This document shows, piece by piece, positions 1 to 8,216 of a stretch of 43,201 nt of DNA (positions are counted from its first letter, which is position 1; every line of letters begins with the position of its first letter). Source of the DNA: a bacterium (GTDB taxonomy: Bacteria; Bacillota; Clostridia; Lachnospirales; Lachnospiraceae); contig JALFNN010000076.1 of assembly GCA_022774325.1 (NCBI GenBank), forward strand, positions 1 through 43,201. Direction: 5' to 3'. Below the pieces are notes generated by a model, which worked only from the letters and a program-made list of their open reading frames with translations, made no database searches and was not told where the DNA came from. The position numbers were made by a program, and so were the translations under genes.

Positions 1-162
1 ATTGTTTTCAAAATAATAGTTAAAAACATATTCAGATTGCCCAAATCACTGCTATATACAAAGGTTTTTGGCATTAATATCCGTACAATTCATAAACAAT
101 TAATACATTTGTTTAAAGACATGGCTTTTGACGCCAACATCTTTAATAAGAAATGATAAACA

Positions 163-223
163 GAAAAAGAGAAGGCACATCCCCAACATCTTTTCATAAA
201 GACATGGAATGCGCTTCCTCTCT
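163..223 (-). terminator. Probable terminator after gldA
   Basis: Reading the minus strand, an imperfect inverted repeat (GAGGAAGCGCATTCC paired with GGGGATGTGCCTTCTC) is followed by a T-rich stretch. It lies just past the gldA stop codon. The stem has mismatches, so efficiency is uncertain. Bases 1-160 to its left hold nothing I can identify. Confidence 0.5.
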
Positions 224-245
224 CTTCGTTAATATTACTTTTCAA

Positions 246-1343
246 TTAATTCTTCTGCAATACCGCCCTTCCCAAAGAATCAGCCGTAACAATCGCATCA
301 TAAAGCTGTGCAGGAGTAACATCTGCCACCATATTATGGATGGATTCTCCTTCCACACAAGATTTTTCTGCAATTACTTTGATTTCTTCTTTGGTAGTCA
401 CTCCAATTTCTTCCAGCGTAACCGGAAGTCCTACTTCCCGGCAAAAATCCTGTACTTCTTTGAACTCTTCTTTTGAAGCACCTTCCAGGACAAGCTGTAC
501 CAACGTTCCAAAAGCAACACAATTACCATGCGGTGCACTGTGTCCTCCAAGTGCTGTTAGACCATTGTAAAATGAATGGGCTACTGCAAGTCCTCCGTTG
601 TCAGCGCCCACACCTGACAAATATACATTCGCCTCAATAATTGCATCCAACGCAGGGGTTACTACCTGATTCTCACATGCATGTTTTGCTGCTGCTCCAT
701 ATTCTTTCAATGTCTCATAACAAAGCTTGCAGAGCGCCATTGCAGATCTGGTAATTCCTCCAAATTCAAGACTTGGCGCATCTGTTCTTTCACATGCTCT
801 TGCTTCAAAATAAGTACCAAGTGCATCCCCCATACCTGCAACCAGGAATTTCACAGGTGCTTTTGCAATTATATCACTATCTACAATGACAGCTTCCGGA
901 TTCTTTGGATAGAACAAATAACTGTTAAACGTTTCATCATCGTTATATATTACGGAAAGTCCTGTGCAAGGAGCATCCGTTGCTACCACGGTAGGAACAA
1001 TCACAACAGGTAATTTTTCATAATATGCTGTAGCTTTTGCAGTATCGATTGCTGATCCACCACCAACACCCACAACAACATTGATTCCATTCTCTTTTAC
1101 GAGTTTACGCATTCTTTCAATCTCACCGGTACTGGAAATTCCACCGAAGATTTCATAAACGCGAAGATCCTCCGTTCCATCAAAACTCTTTTCAATTTTG
1201 TCATGGCACATCTTATGCCCACTTTTTGAACAGATAAATAACCATTTATCTCCCAGTTCTTTCATCTCTTCATGAAATTTGAAAAGAGCATCTCTTCCTT
1301 GCACATATTTCTGTGGTGCACGCATCATTCTAAGTCTTGCCAT
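246..1343 (-). CDS. gldA: Glycerol dehydrogenase, iron/zinc-dependent alcohol dehydrogenase family
   Basis: This cytosolic enzyme oxidises glycerol to dihydroxyacetone with NAD+, or runs the reverse reaction to dispose of NADH. The 365-residue length is normal for GldA. The N-terminal Rossmann half carries GVGGGSAIDTAKA (near residue 92). The C-terminal helical half carries the metal ligands: Asp in GMGDALGTYFEA, His in VAHSFYNGL and His in SAPHGNCVAFG. The ATG is preceded by an exact AGGAGG at good spacing. It is a single-gene unit with its own promoter and a Rex-like operator, so expression probably follows the NADH/NAD+ ratio. Closely related family members act on other polyols, so the substrate is inferred from family resemblance. 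Confidence 0.9.
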   Translation of the reverse strand: MARLRMMRAPQKYVQGRDALFKFHEEMKELGDKWLFICSKSGHKMCHDKIEKSFDGTEDLRVYEIFGGISSTGEIERMRKLVKENGINVVVGVGGGSAIDTAKATAYYEKLPVVIVPTVVATDAPCTGLSVIYNDDETFNSYLFYPKNPEAVIVDSDIIAKAPVKFLVAGMGDALGTYFEARACERTDAPSLEFGGITRSAMALCKLCYETLKEYGAAAKHACENQVVTPALDAIIEANVYLSGVGADNGGLAVAHSFYNGLTALGGHSAPHGNCVAFGTLVQLVLEGASKEEFKEVQDFCREVGLPVTLEEIGVTTKEEIKVIAEKSCVEGESIHNMVADVTPAQLYDAIVTADSLGRAVLQKN

Positions 1344-1360
1344 TACAAATGCCTCCTTGC

Positions 1361-1378
1361 TTGTTAATCTTTTAACAT
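1361..1378. promoter_or_regulatory. Rex operator in gldA 5' region
   Basis: The plus strand reads TTGTTAATCTTTTAACAT, matching the Rex consensus TTGTTAANNNNTTAACAA except at the last base. It lies between the -10 box and the ribosome site of gldA, where bound Rex would block transcription. Rex is encoded in this window at 22530-23180. Confidence 0.8.
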
Positions 1379-1383
1379 TCTCT

Positions 1384-1411
1384 ATTATAGTCTCATTTTT
1401 TTAAATAACAA
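1384..1411 (-). promoter_or_regulatory. gldA promoter
   Basis: On the minus strand a -35 TTGTTA (1406-1411) is separated by 16 bases from a perfect -10 TATAAT (1384-1389). The Rex-like site begins about 6 bases downstream of the -10 box. Confidence 0.7.
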
Positions 1412-1493
1412 GGTGTAAAATGTACAAAAAAGAGGGAGAAACCTGACAAGGATTGGGCAGTATAATCAAATTTTGTAGTAGATTTTCTCGCTA

Positions 1494-1973
1494 TTATTTA
1501 TGATACGGCTCCCCCGCAATAATCCGATAACTCCGGTAAATCTGCTCCAGCAGAATCACCCTCATCAATTGATGCGGAAACGTCATTTTCGAAAAACTAA
1601 GCGCAAAATCCGACCGTTTTATCACATCTTCCCCGAGTCCGATCGACCCGCCGATAATAAACATAATATGACTGACTCCGCGTATTCCCAGAGTATCGAT
1701 CTTCTCTGCCAATTCCTCAGAAGTCATCATTTTCCCTTTAATTTCCAGCGTAATCACAAATGTATCATCTTTGACATATTTCAGAAGTCTTTCTCCTTCT
1801 TTATCCCGTATTACATTTTCTACAACTTCACTTGCATTATCCGGAGTTTTTTCATCTGCCACTTCGATGATCTCCAGCTTGCAATATTTACTCAGCCGTT
1901 TTGAATATTCTGCGATTGCGTCTTTCAAGTATTTTTCTTTTATTTTACCTACTGTAAGTAACGTAATTTTCAT
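1494..1973 (-). CDS. rlmH: 23S rRNA (pseudouridine1915-N3)-methyltransferase RlmH
   Basis: RlmH is a SPOUT-class methyltransferase that adds a methyl group to pseudouridine 1915 in helix 69 of 23S rRNA, using S-adenosylmethionine. The 159-residue length is exactly that of the family. The C-terminal trefoil-knot signature is clear: FIIGGSIGLGEDV (near residue 105), FSKMTFPHQLMR and the terminal LEQIYRSYRIIAGEPYHK, where the final Tyr-His belongs to the active site. It is preceded by AAGGATGG. A TATAAT at 2008-2013 may be its -10 box, immediately after the carB terminator, but the matching -35 is poor. Confidence 0.95.
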   Translation of the reverse strand: MKITLLTVGKIKEKYLKDAIAEYSKRLSKYCKLEIIEVADEKTPDNASEVVENVIRDKEGERLLKYVKDDTFVITLEIKGKMMTSEELAEKIDTLGIRGVSHIMFIIGGSIGLGEDVIKRSDFALSFSKMTFPHQLMRVILLEQIYRSYRIIAGEPYHK

Positions 1974-2016
1974 ATTTTACCATCCTTTTTCATATAGTCC
2001 GGAACTAATTATAGCA

Positions 2017-2052
2017 GAAAAAAGGTATCAGTAAAACTACCGATACCTTTAT
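2017..2052 (-). terminator. carB terminator
   Basis: On the minus strand AAAGGTATC pairs with GATACCTTT around a 12-base loop and is followed directly by a T-run. It sits 10 bases past the carB stop and separates carB from rlmH. Confidence 0.85.
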
Positions 2053-2061
2053 ACTATCTAT

Positions 2062-5000
2062 TTATTTATCATGAATCATACAGTGAAGTTCCTGAAGGGA
2101 TCTAACTTCTCCGCATCCCTGCTTCTTCATGGATTTGATTCCGCTTACGGTTGCCTTTGCTGCCGCAATTGTCGTCATGTACGGTACTTTCTTCTTGATT
2201 GCCGCTTTTCGCAGGTAGCTGTCATCCCAGATCCGGTCTTTTCCGATCGGGGTATTCACGATCAGATCGATCTTTCCGTTTGTGATCAGATCCAGCATGT
2301 TCGGTCTTCCTTCCTGCAGCTTGTTGATCATCTCCGCCTCGATTCCGTTTTCGCGAAGAAGTTCGCAGGTGTGTCTGGAAGCGATGATCTTGAAGCCGGT
2401 TTCTGTAAATTCACGTGCCAAATCGACAACTTCCGGTTTGTCCTTATCATTTACGGAGATCAGTACAGTGCCTTCCAGAGGAAGTCTGGTCTGGGTAGCT
2501 TCCTGTGCTTTGAAGAAGGCTTCTCCGTAAAATCTGGAGAGTCCGAGCACTTCTCCGGTAGACCGCATTTCAGGTCCGAGTACCGGGTCAACTTCCTGGA
2601 ACATATTGAACGGGAATACGGCTTCTTTGACTCCGTAATATGGAATGTTCTGCTCTTTCAGTGCCGGTACCGGTGACGGTCTTCCGGTCAGTTCGGATGT
2701 CACGATATCGATGGCCAGCGGCACCATACGGATGTTGCATACTTTGGATACGAGCGGTACCGTACGGGATGCGCGAGGATTTGCTTCGAGCACATATACT
2801 TTGCCGTTCTCGATCGCATACTGCATATTCATAAGGCCGCGGACACCCATTTCTTCTGCGATCCTTCTGGTGTATTCCTTGATCGTCTGTACATTTTCTT
2901 CGGAAATGTATTTAGATGGAACGATACATGCAGAATCACCGGAGTGTACACCTGCAAGTTCGATGTGCTCCATAACTGCCGGAACAAATGCATGGGTTCC
3001 ATCGCTGATTGCATCGGCTTCGCATTCGGTTGCATGTCCGAGAAAACGGTCGATCAGGATCGGTCTGTCCGGTGTCACACCGACTGCAGCCTGCATATAT
3101 TCTACCATACTTTCTGCGTCATAAACGACTTCCATTCCACGTCCGCCGAGTACGTAGGAAGGACGTACCATTACCGGATAACCGATTTCTTCAGCAATAG
3201 CGAGTGCTTCGTCTACCGTAACCGCCATTCCGGATTCCGGCATCGGGATCTCAAGCTTCTCCATCATTGCACGGAACAAATCCCGGTCTTCTGCCATATC
3301 GATTACAGACGGAGCAGTTCCGAGAATCTTCACACCATTTTTCTCCAGGTCCGCAGCCAGGTTCAGCGGTGTCTGGCCTCCGAACTGTGCGATTACACCG
3401 ACCGGTTTCTCTTTTTTGTAAATGCTGAGTACATCTTCCAGTGTAAGCGGCTCAAAATACAGTTTGTCAGAGGTATCATAATCCGTAGAAACAGTTTCCG
3501 GATTACAGTTGACAATGATCGTCTCAAATCCAAGCTTCTTCAGTGCAAGGGACGCATGTACACAGCAATAATCAAACTCAATTCCTTGTCCGATGCGGTT
3601 CGGTCCGCCGCCGAGGATCATGATCTTCGGCTTGTCATTATTTACCGGATTCTTATCTTCGGCATTGTAGGTGGAGTAGTAATATGCGCTGTCCTTGGTA
3701 CCGCTTACATGAACGCCCTCCCATGCCTCTTCCACGCCGAGACTGATTCGCTTGTTCCGGATGTCTTCTTCCGGAACTTCCAGAATCTGGCTCAGATATT
3801 TATCGGAAAATCCATCTTTCTTTGCCGTGATCAGCGCTTCATCAGAAGGAAGCTGGCCTTTATTCTGCATCAAAGCCTCTTCCTCTTCCACGAGTTCCTT
3901 CATCTGCTCTATAAAATAATGTTTTACTTTCGTAATTTCATGAATTTCTTCTACTGTTGCACCTTTGCGGAGTGCCTCATACATCACAAAATGCCTTTCA
4001 CTGGACGGAGTGATCAGAAGTCTCAGGAGTTCTTCTTTTGACTTGCTGTCGAAGTCTTTCGCATGCCCCAGTCCGTAGCGTCCTGTTTCCAGGCTTCGGA
4101 TTGCTTTCTGGAACGCTTCTTTGTAAGTCTTACCGATACTCATGACTTCACCGACGGCGCGCATCTGGGTGCCCAGTTTATCTTCCACACCTTTGAATTT
4201 TTCAAATGCCCAGCGTGCGAATTTGATCACGACATAATCGCCGTCCGGTACGTATTTATCCAATGTGCCGTATTTTCCGCAAGGAATGTCTTTCAGCGTG
4301 AGGCCGGTTGCCAGCATTGCTGAAACAAGAGCGATCGGAAATCCGGTTGCTTTGGAAGCAAGCGCGGAAGAACGGGATGTTCTCGGGTTGATCTCAATGA
4401 TAATGTCACGATCGGTCTTCGGATCATGTGCCCACTGCACGTTGGTTCCACCGATGACCTGGATGGATTCCACGATTTTATAGGACTTCTCCTGAAGACG
4501 TTTCTGAACTTCTTCGGAAATCGTAAGCATCGGTGCGGAACAGAATGAATCACCTGTATGGATACCCAGCGGGTCTATATTTTCTATAAAACATACGGTG
4601 ATCATGTTATTCTCAGAGTCACGCACCACTTCCAGCTCTAATTCTTCCCAGCCGAGGATCGATTCTTCGACCAGCACCTGTCCTACAAGACTCGCCTGAA
4701 GGCCACGAGCACAGACCGTTTTCAATTCCTCTACATTGTATACAAGTCCGCCGCCGGAGCCGCCCATCGTATAAGCCGGACGAAGGACCACCGGATAACC
4801 AAGTTTATCAGCAATCGCAAGTGCTTCATCAACCGAATAGGCAACCTCACTTCTTGCCATCTCGATTCCAAGGCCTTCCATTGTCTTCTTGAACTCGATA
4901 CGGTCTTCCCCACGTTCTATTGCGTCTACCTGTACACCGATTACTTTTACATTATATTTATCAAGTATTCCTTTCTGTGAAAGCTCGGAACAAAGATTCA

Positions 5001-5286
5001 GTCCGGACTGTCCTCCAAGATTTGGGAGCAGTGCATCCGGTCTTTCCTTCGCAATGATCTGTTCCAGCCGTTCCACATTCAGCGGTTCAATATACGTAAC
5101 ATCCGCAATCTCCGGATCTGTCATAATTGTAGCCGGATTTGAATTAACAAGTACAATCTCATACCCCAGATTTCTGAGTGCCTTACATGCCTGTGTGCCT
5201 GAATAGTCAAACTCACACGCCTGTCCGATGATGATCGGCCCTGAACCGATGATCAGTACTTTATGGATGTCTTCCCTCTTTGACAT
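2062..5286 (-). CDS. carB: Carbamoyl-phosphate synthase large subunit
   Basis: CarB makes carbamoyl phosphate from bicarbonate, two ATP and ammonia delivered by the glutaminase subunit CarA, feeding pyrimidine and arginine synthesis. The 1074 residues show the usual duplicated architecture. The first ATP-grasp half begins with KVLIIGSGPIIIGQACEFDYSG. The second begins near residue 555 with KIMILGGGPNRIGQGIEFDYCC. An MGS-like allosteric domain (ISVNDKDKPEVVDLAREF onward) closes the protein. The start is supported by AGGAGG and by a consensus promoter. carA does not precede it and is nowhere in this window, although the two genes are usually adjacent. The monocistronic layout is therefore notable. 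Confidence 0.97.
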   Translation of the reverse strand: MSKREDIHKVLIIGSGPIIIGQACEFDYSGTQACKALRNLGYEIVLVNSNPATIMTDPEIADVTYIEPLNVERLEQIIAKERPDALLPNLGGQSGLNLCSELSQKGILDKYNVKVIGVQVDAIERGEDRIEFKKTMEGLGIEMARSEVAYSVDEALAIADKLGYPVVLRPAYTMGGSGGGLVYNVEELKTVCARGLQASLVGQVLVEESILGWEELELEVVRDSENNMITVCFIENIDPLGIHTGDSFCSAPMLTISEEVQKRLQEKSYKIVESIQVIGGTNVQWAHDPKTDRDIIIEINPRTSRSSALASKATGFPIALVSAMLATGLTLKDIPCGKYGTLDKYVPDGDYVVIKFARWAFEKFKGVEDKLGTQMRAVGEVMSIGKTYKEAFQKAIRSLETGRYGLGHAKDFDSKSKEELLRLLITPSSERHFVMYEALRKGATVEEIHEITKVKHYFIEQMKELVEEEEALMQNKGQLPSDEALITAKKDGFSDKYLSQILEVPEEDIRNKRISLGVEEAWEGVHVSGTKDSAYYYSTYNAEDKNPVNNDKPKIMILGGGPNRIGQGIEFDYCCVHASLALKKLGFETIIVNCNPETVSTDYDTSDKLYFEPLTLEDVLSIYKKEKPVGVIAQFGGQTPLNLAADLEKNGVKILGTAPSVIDMAEDRDLFRAMMEKLEIPMPESGMAVTVDEALAIAEEIGYPVMVRPSYVLGGRGMEVVYDAESMVEYMQAAVGVTPDRPILIDRFLGHATECEADAISDGTHAFVPAVMEHIELAGVHSGDSACIVPSKYISEENVQTIKEYTRRIAEEMGVRGLMNMQYAIENGKVYVLEANPRASRTVPLVSKVCNIRMVPLAIDIVTSELTGRPSPVPALKEQNIPYYGVKEAVFPFNMFQEVDPVLGPEMRSTGEVLGLSRFYGEAFFKAQEATQTRLPLEGTVLISVNDKDKPEVVDLAREFTETGFKIIASRHTCELLRENGIEAEMINKLQEGRPNMLDLITNGKIDLIVNTPIGKDRIWDDSYLRKAAIKKKVPYMTTIAAAKATVSGIKSMKKQGCGEVRSLQELHCMIHDK

Positions 5287-5330
5287 ACTCGTTTCCTCCT
5301 ATATGTATCATTTTATTTTTGCCCAATCAT

Positions 5331-5359
5331 ATTATACATGAAACCATATAGGCTGGCAA
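5331..5359 (-). promoter_or_regulatory. carB promoter
   Basis: On the minus strand TTGCCA (5354-5359), a 17-base spacer and TATAAT (5331-5336). The 5' leader is about 40 bases, with no PyrR-type or other attenuator hairpin visible. Confidence 0.75.
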
Positions 5360-5404
5360 TGTAAAATCTTCAGTTGTTGCATAACGATAACAATATGTTC
5401 CAAG

Positions 5405-5449
5405 ACAGAAAGAGAGATACAGATCTCTTTAAAACTGTACCTCTCTTTT
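5405..5449 (-). terminator. adh terminator
   Basis: AAAGAGAG-A-TACAG (5409-5422) pairs with CTGTA-C-CTCTCTTT (5435-5448). On the minus strand the stem ends in a moderately T-rich stretch. It lies just beyond the adh stop. Confidence 0.7.
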
Positions 5450-5473
5450 ATATGTTTCAATCGCAATGTTCAA

Positions 5474-6655
5474 TTAGAAATCTACTTCTGTTCCGTAGTA
5501 TGTACATGTCAGAAGTTTTTCCATTGCTTCCGGATCGATCGCTCTTGGGTTGGATCCTGTGCAGGCATCTCCAACTGCAAGCTCGGCAATCTTAGCAACT
5601 TTTTCTTTGAATTCTTCTTCATTGATTCCGAATTCTTTCAGAGTCTTCGGGATATTCAGTTTGACGTTAAATGCATCGATCTTTTCACATAAGCTGTTAA
5701 TCAGAGCTTTTTCAGAGGTTCCCGGAAGTCCCATTCTGCGTGCTATTTCTGCATAGCGTCCTGCCGCGACTTTGTCATGTGCATTGTATTTGATTACATA
5801 CGGCAGATAAATTGCATTTGCACATCCGTGTGGAATATGTCCTGTTGAGAATGCAGCACCTGTCTTATGTGCCATAGAATGTACGATACCAAGTAAAGCA
5901 TTGGAAAATGCCATACCTGCAAGGCACTGTGCATAATGCATCTGTTCTCTGGCATCCATATCACAGTTGTAAGAAGCCGGAAGATAATCAAACACCATTT
6001 CAATTGCCTGAAGCGCAAGTGGGTCTGTAAAAGGTCCGTTCAATGTAGATACATAGGCTTCGATAGCATGGGTAAGTGCATCCATACCTGTGTAAGCAAC
6101 CTGTTTAACAGGAAGTTTTTCAACAAGTTCCGGATCAACGATTGCAACGTCCGGTGTAATATTGAAGTCAGCAAGCGGATATTTCACGCCTGTCTGATAG
6201 TTGGTAATTACAGAGAATGCTGTTACTTCTGTAGCAGTTCCGGATGTTGTCGGGATAGCACAGAATTTTGCTTTCTGTCTTAATTCCGGGAAATTAAACG
6301 GAATGCAAAGCTCTTCAAATGTCGTATCCGGATATTCATAGAATGCCCACATTGCTTTTGCAGCATCGATCGGAGAACCTCCGCCCATGGATACGATCCA
6401 GTCCGGCTCGAATTCGCGCATAACTTCTGCGCCTTTCATAACGGTTTCTACAGACGGATCCGGCTCCACACCCTCAAACAGTCTGACTTCCATGCCTGCT
6501 TCTTTTAAATAACTTACAGCTTTATCAAGGAAGCCCTGGCGTTTCATAGAACCTCCGCCTACTACAAGGATGGCTTTTTTCCCTTTTAAGTTCTTCAGTT
6601 CTGCCAGGCAGCCCTTTCCATGGTATACATCTCTTGGTAAAGTAAATCTGCTCAT
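5474..6655 (-). CDS. Iron-containing alcohol dehydrogenase (butanol/ethanol dehydrogenase type)
   Basis: This is a 393-residue group III alcohol dehydrogenase that probably reduces an aldehyde to an alcohol with NAD(P)H as a fermentative electron sink. The nucleotide-binding loop is SMGGGSPIDAAKA (near residue 95). The iron ligands sit in GMDALTHAIEAY (Asp, His), IVHSMAHKTGA and HIPHGCANA. I chose the ATG at 6655 because AAGGAG sits 9 bases before it; the ATG three codons upstream directly abuts that motif. The promoter is straddled by two Rex-type palindromes, which fits a gene induced by high NADH. Exact substrate and coenzyme cannot be told from the sequence. Confidence 0.9.
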   Translation of the reverse strand: MSRFTLPRDVYHGKGCLAELKNLKGKKAILVVGGGSMKRQGFLDKAVSYLKEAGMEVRLFEGVEPDPSVETVMKGAEVMREFEPDWIVSMGGGSPIDAAKAMWAFYEYPDTTFEELCIPFNFPELRQKAKFCAIPTTSGTATEVTAFSVITNYQTGVKYPLADFNITPDVAIVDPELVEKLPVKQVAYTGMDALTHAIEAYVSTLNGPFTDPLALQAIEMVFDYLPASYNCDMDAREQMHYAQCLAGMAFSNALLGIVHSMAHKTGAAFSTGHIPHGCANAIYLPYVIKYNAHDKVAAGRYAEIARRMGLPGTSEKALINSLCEKIDAFNVKLNIPKTLKEFGINEEEFKEKVAKIAELAVGDACTGSNPRAIDPEAMEKLLTCTYYGTEVDF

Positions 6656-6674
6656 TATTAGCATCTCCTTTTCT

Positions 6675-6692
6675 TTGTTAATATTTTAACCA
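6675..6692. promoter_or_regulatory. Rex operator 1 at adh, over the transcription start
   Basis: The plus strand reads TTGTTAATATTTTAACCA, matching TTGTTAANNNNTTAACAA except at one base near the 3' end. It begins directly downstream of the -10 box and would cover the transcription start. Confidence 0.85.
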
Positions 6693-6693
6693 T

Positions 6694-6722
6694 ATTATAT
6701 ATCTGTTAAATATTTAACGCAA
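6694..6722 (-). promoter_or_regulatory. adh promoter
   Basis: On the minus strand a -35 TTGCGT (6717-6722), a 17-base spacer and a perfect -10 TATAAT (6694-6699). The spacer contains Rex operator 2 and operator 1 follows the -10 box, a classical repression layout. Confidence 0.75.
6703..6720. promoter_or_regulatory. Rex operator 2 at adh, in the promoter spacer
   Basis: The core GTTAAATATTTAAC (6705-6718) is a perfect 14-bp palindrome and fits the centre of the Rex consensus; the outer bases are weaker. It is centred 28 bp from operator 1. Confidence 0.7.
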
Positions 6723-6773
6723 TAAGAATAACTAAAATAATTGTACTAAATTCAATACAAAATTGGTAGGAAT

Positions 6774-7433
6774 TTATGCGTTCAAGATGATTTCTGCTAC
6801 TTCTGCAGTTGTCTTGGCAATATAGTCCGCTCCGGCTTCTTCCAGTTCTTTCCGGTCACCGTACCCGTATAAGACCCCCATACAGGATAATCCGTTTTCT
6901 TTTGCTCCTAGGACATCGTGCTCCCGGTCTCCGACCATAAGTACCTGATGCTTTTCTTCTTCCGTGATTTCTAACGTATTCAGCACATATCGGATCACAT
7001 CAGCTTTCCGGATACGCGCCTCATCCATGGTTGCGCCACACACGCAGGCATAATCCCCGGTAAATCCGAAATGCTCTGCAATTCTTCTCGCAAACGGTTC
7101 CGGTTTCGAAGTTGCCACTGCCAATATGAGTCCTTGTTCCTTCAATCTTTTTATACTCTCATCAAATCCGTCATATACAGAATTTTCAAAGATACCTTTT
7201 TCTGTATAATATTCTCGATAATACCTGACAGCTTTCGCGGCATCTTCTTCACTCATTCCATAGTATTTCATCATCGAATCGGTGAGTGGCGGACCGATAA
7301 ATCTTTTTAATTTTTCTCTGTCTTTTTCCTCATACCCCATTTTCTCCAACGCATACGCCACCGAATTCATGATTCCAGGACCGGATTCTGTAATCGTCCC
7401 GTCCAGATCAAATAAAATATATTTAAACTTCAT
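6774..7433 (-). CDS. HAD-superfamily phosphatase, phosphoglycolate phosphatase / PpaX-like
   Basis: This is a 219-residue HAD hydrolase of the Gph/PpaX group, a small-molecule phosphatase using an aspartyl-phosphate intermediate. Motif I is FDLDGTITESG (nucleophile Asp at residue 9), motif II the Thr/Ser of AVATSKP, motif III a Lys near residue 140 and motif IV MVGDREHDVLGAKENG. The helical cap lies roughly at residues 15-80. Its ATG overlaps the end of the alkD-like gene by 11 bases, with AAGAGG before it, so the two are co-translated. Possible substrates are phosphoglycolate, pyrophosphate or a damaged nucleotide; the link with a DNA glycosylase is suggestive only. Confidence 0.85.
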   Translation of the reverse strand: MKFKYILFDLDGTITESGPGIMNSVAYALEKMGYEEKDREKLKRFIGPPLTDSMMKYYGMSEEDAAKAVRYYREYYTEKGIFENSVYDGFDESIKRLKEQGLILAVATSKPEPFARRIAEHFGFTGDYACVCGATMDEARIRKADVIRYVLNTLEITEEEKHQVLMVGDREHDVLGAKENGLSCMGVLYGYGDRKELEEAGADYIAKTTAEVAEIILNA

Positions 7434-8142
7434 TCTTTTCCTCTTTCCTGCTCGGTACTTTCAATTTCTTTAATTCTTCTTTTTCCTCTTGAGAAACCCG
7501 GTAGGATTCTCTTATTTTCTGGATTGCTTTATTCTGTGTAAATGTATCCAGATGATTGTGCTCCAGAAATGCTCTGGTTTTTTCGGGGAATTTCACATAG
7601 CACATGGAAATCGCCCAGGCAACTGCCATTTTTACATAATATCCTTCATGTTGAATCTTATCAAAGATTTTCAACAAACGATCTATGTATTCCTCATTTA
7701 TAAAATAATCCATAAGCCCAACAACACCGAAACGGATGCTGAACTCGGTACCCTCCTCGACTTTCTGCCGCAGATAAGAATACCATATTTCTGGTTTTTT
7801 CTGCATGAATTTGTAAGTGCTCATGCAGCTGTCACAGACAGCCCAGTTATCGATCTCGGGTACAAACCGGTTCAGATACTGCATTCTTTCTTCATCATCC
7901 ATCTTTGCGTACCCGATGATCATACCACGGATCATCACTTCCTCGTAGGTGTCAGGGCAACACTTCTCTAAATAATTTCTCCAATCCTCTTTAGCGGCAC
8001 TTCTTGCAATTTTACGCAGCTCGGGAATGCGTACTCCCATAATATTTTCTGTTCCCGGCACCAGTCCCGAATGAAATTCCCTGTACTTTGGATCTGCTTT
8101 TTCAAGAAGTTCCGATTTTATTCTTTCCGATAAATTGTCCAT
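7423..8142 (-). CDS. AlkD-like DNA alkylation repair protein
   Basis: This 239-residue HEAT-like repeat protein belongs to the AlkC/AlkD DNA glycosylase superfamily, which removes bulky or positively charged alkylated bases (N3-methyladenine, N7-methylguanine). The characteristic DNWAVCDSC segment (near residue 93, tryptophan and aspartate of the active-site cleft) and GVRIPELRKIA at the N terminus are visible. I placed the start at 8142, before MDNLSERIKSELLEK. A longer reading frame would run back through a strong terminator, while 8142 has AAGGTG at good spacing. It overlaps the HAD phosphatase gene. No separate promoter is obvious, so it may rely on read-through from nfnAB. Confidence 0.85.
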   Translation of the reverse strand: MDNLSERIKSELLEKADPKYREFHSGLVPGTENIMGVRIPELRKIARSAAKEDWRNYLEKCCPDTYEEVMIRGMIIGYAKMDDEERMQYLNRFVPEIDNWAVCDSCMSTYKFMQKKPEIWYSYLRQKVEEGTEFSIRFGVVGLMDYFINEEYIDRLLKIFDKIQHEGYYVKMAVAWAISMCYVKFPEKTRAFLEHNHLDTFTQNKAIQKIRESYRVSQEEKEELKKLKVPSRKEEKNEV

Positions 8143-8156
8143 TATACTCACCTTGT

Positions 8157-8193
8157 AAAAAATGAGCCTCTCTTTTGGAGAGAGACTCATTTG
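8157..8193 (-). terminator. nfnAB terminator
   Basis: On the minus strand AAATGAG and CTCTC pair with GAGAG and CTCATTT across a CAAAA loop with a small bulge, ending in TTTTTT. It follows nfnB and precedes the alkD-like start. Confidence 0.85.
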
Positions 8194-8216
8194 ATCACGA
8201 TTATGAATCATTCAGA

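Noticed and set aside
1344-1360. A second Rex-like half site close to the gldA start
   Set aside because: Only the ribosome site and unrelated bases are present; the single palindrome at 1361-1378 explains the pattern.
2944-4041. 365-codon plus-strand open frame opposite carB, and similar long frames opposite nfnA, smc and ilvA
   Set aside because: They are antisense shadows of strongly conserved genes, have no ribosome site and show no recognisable family.
8143-8211. Longer N terminus for the AlkD-like protein
   Set aside because: The extra codons translate the nfnAB terminator hairpin, and the ATG at 8142 has its own ribosome site.
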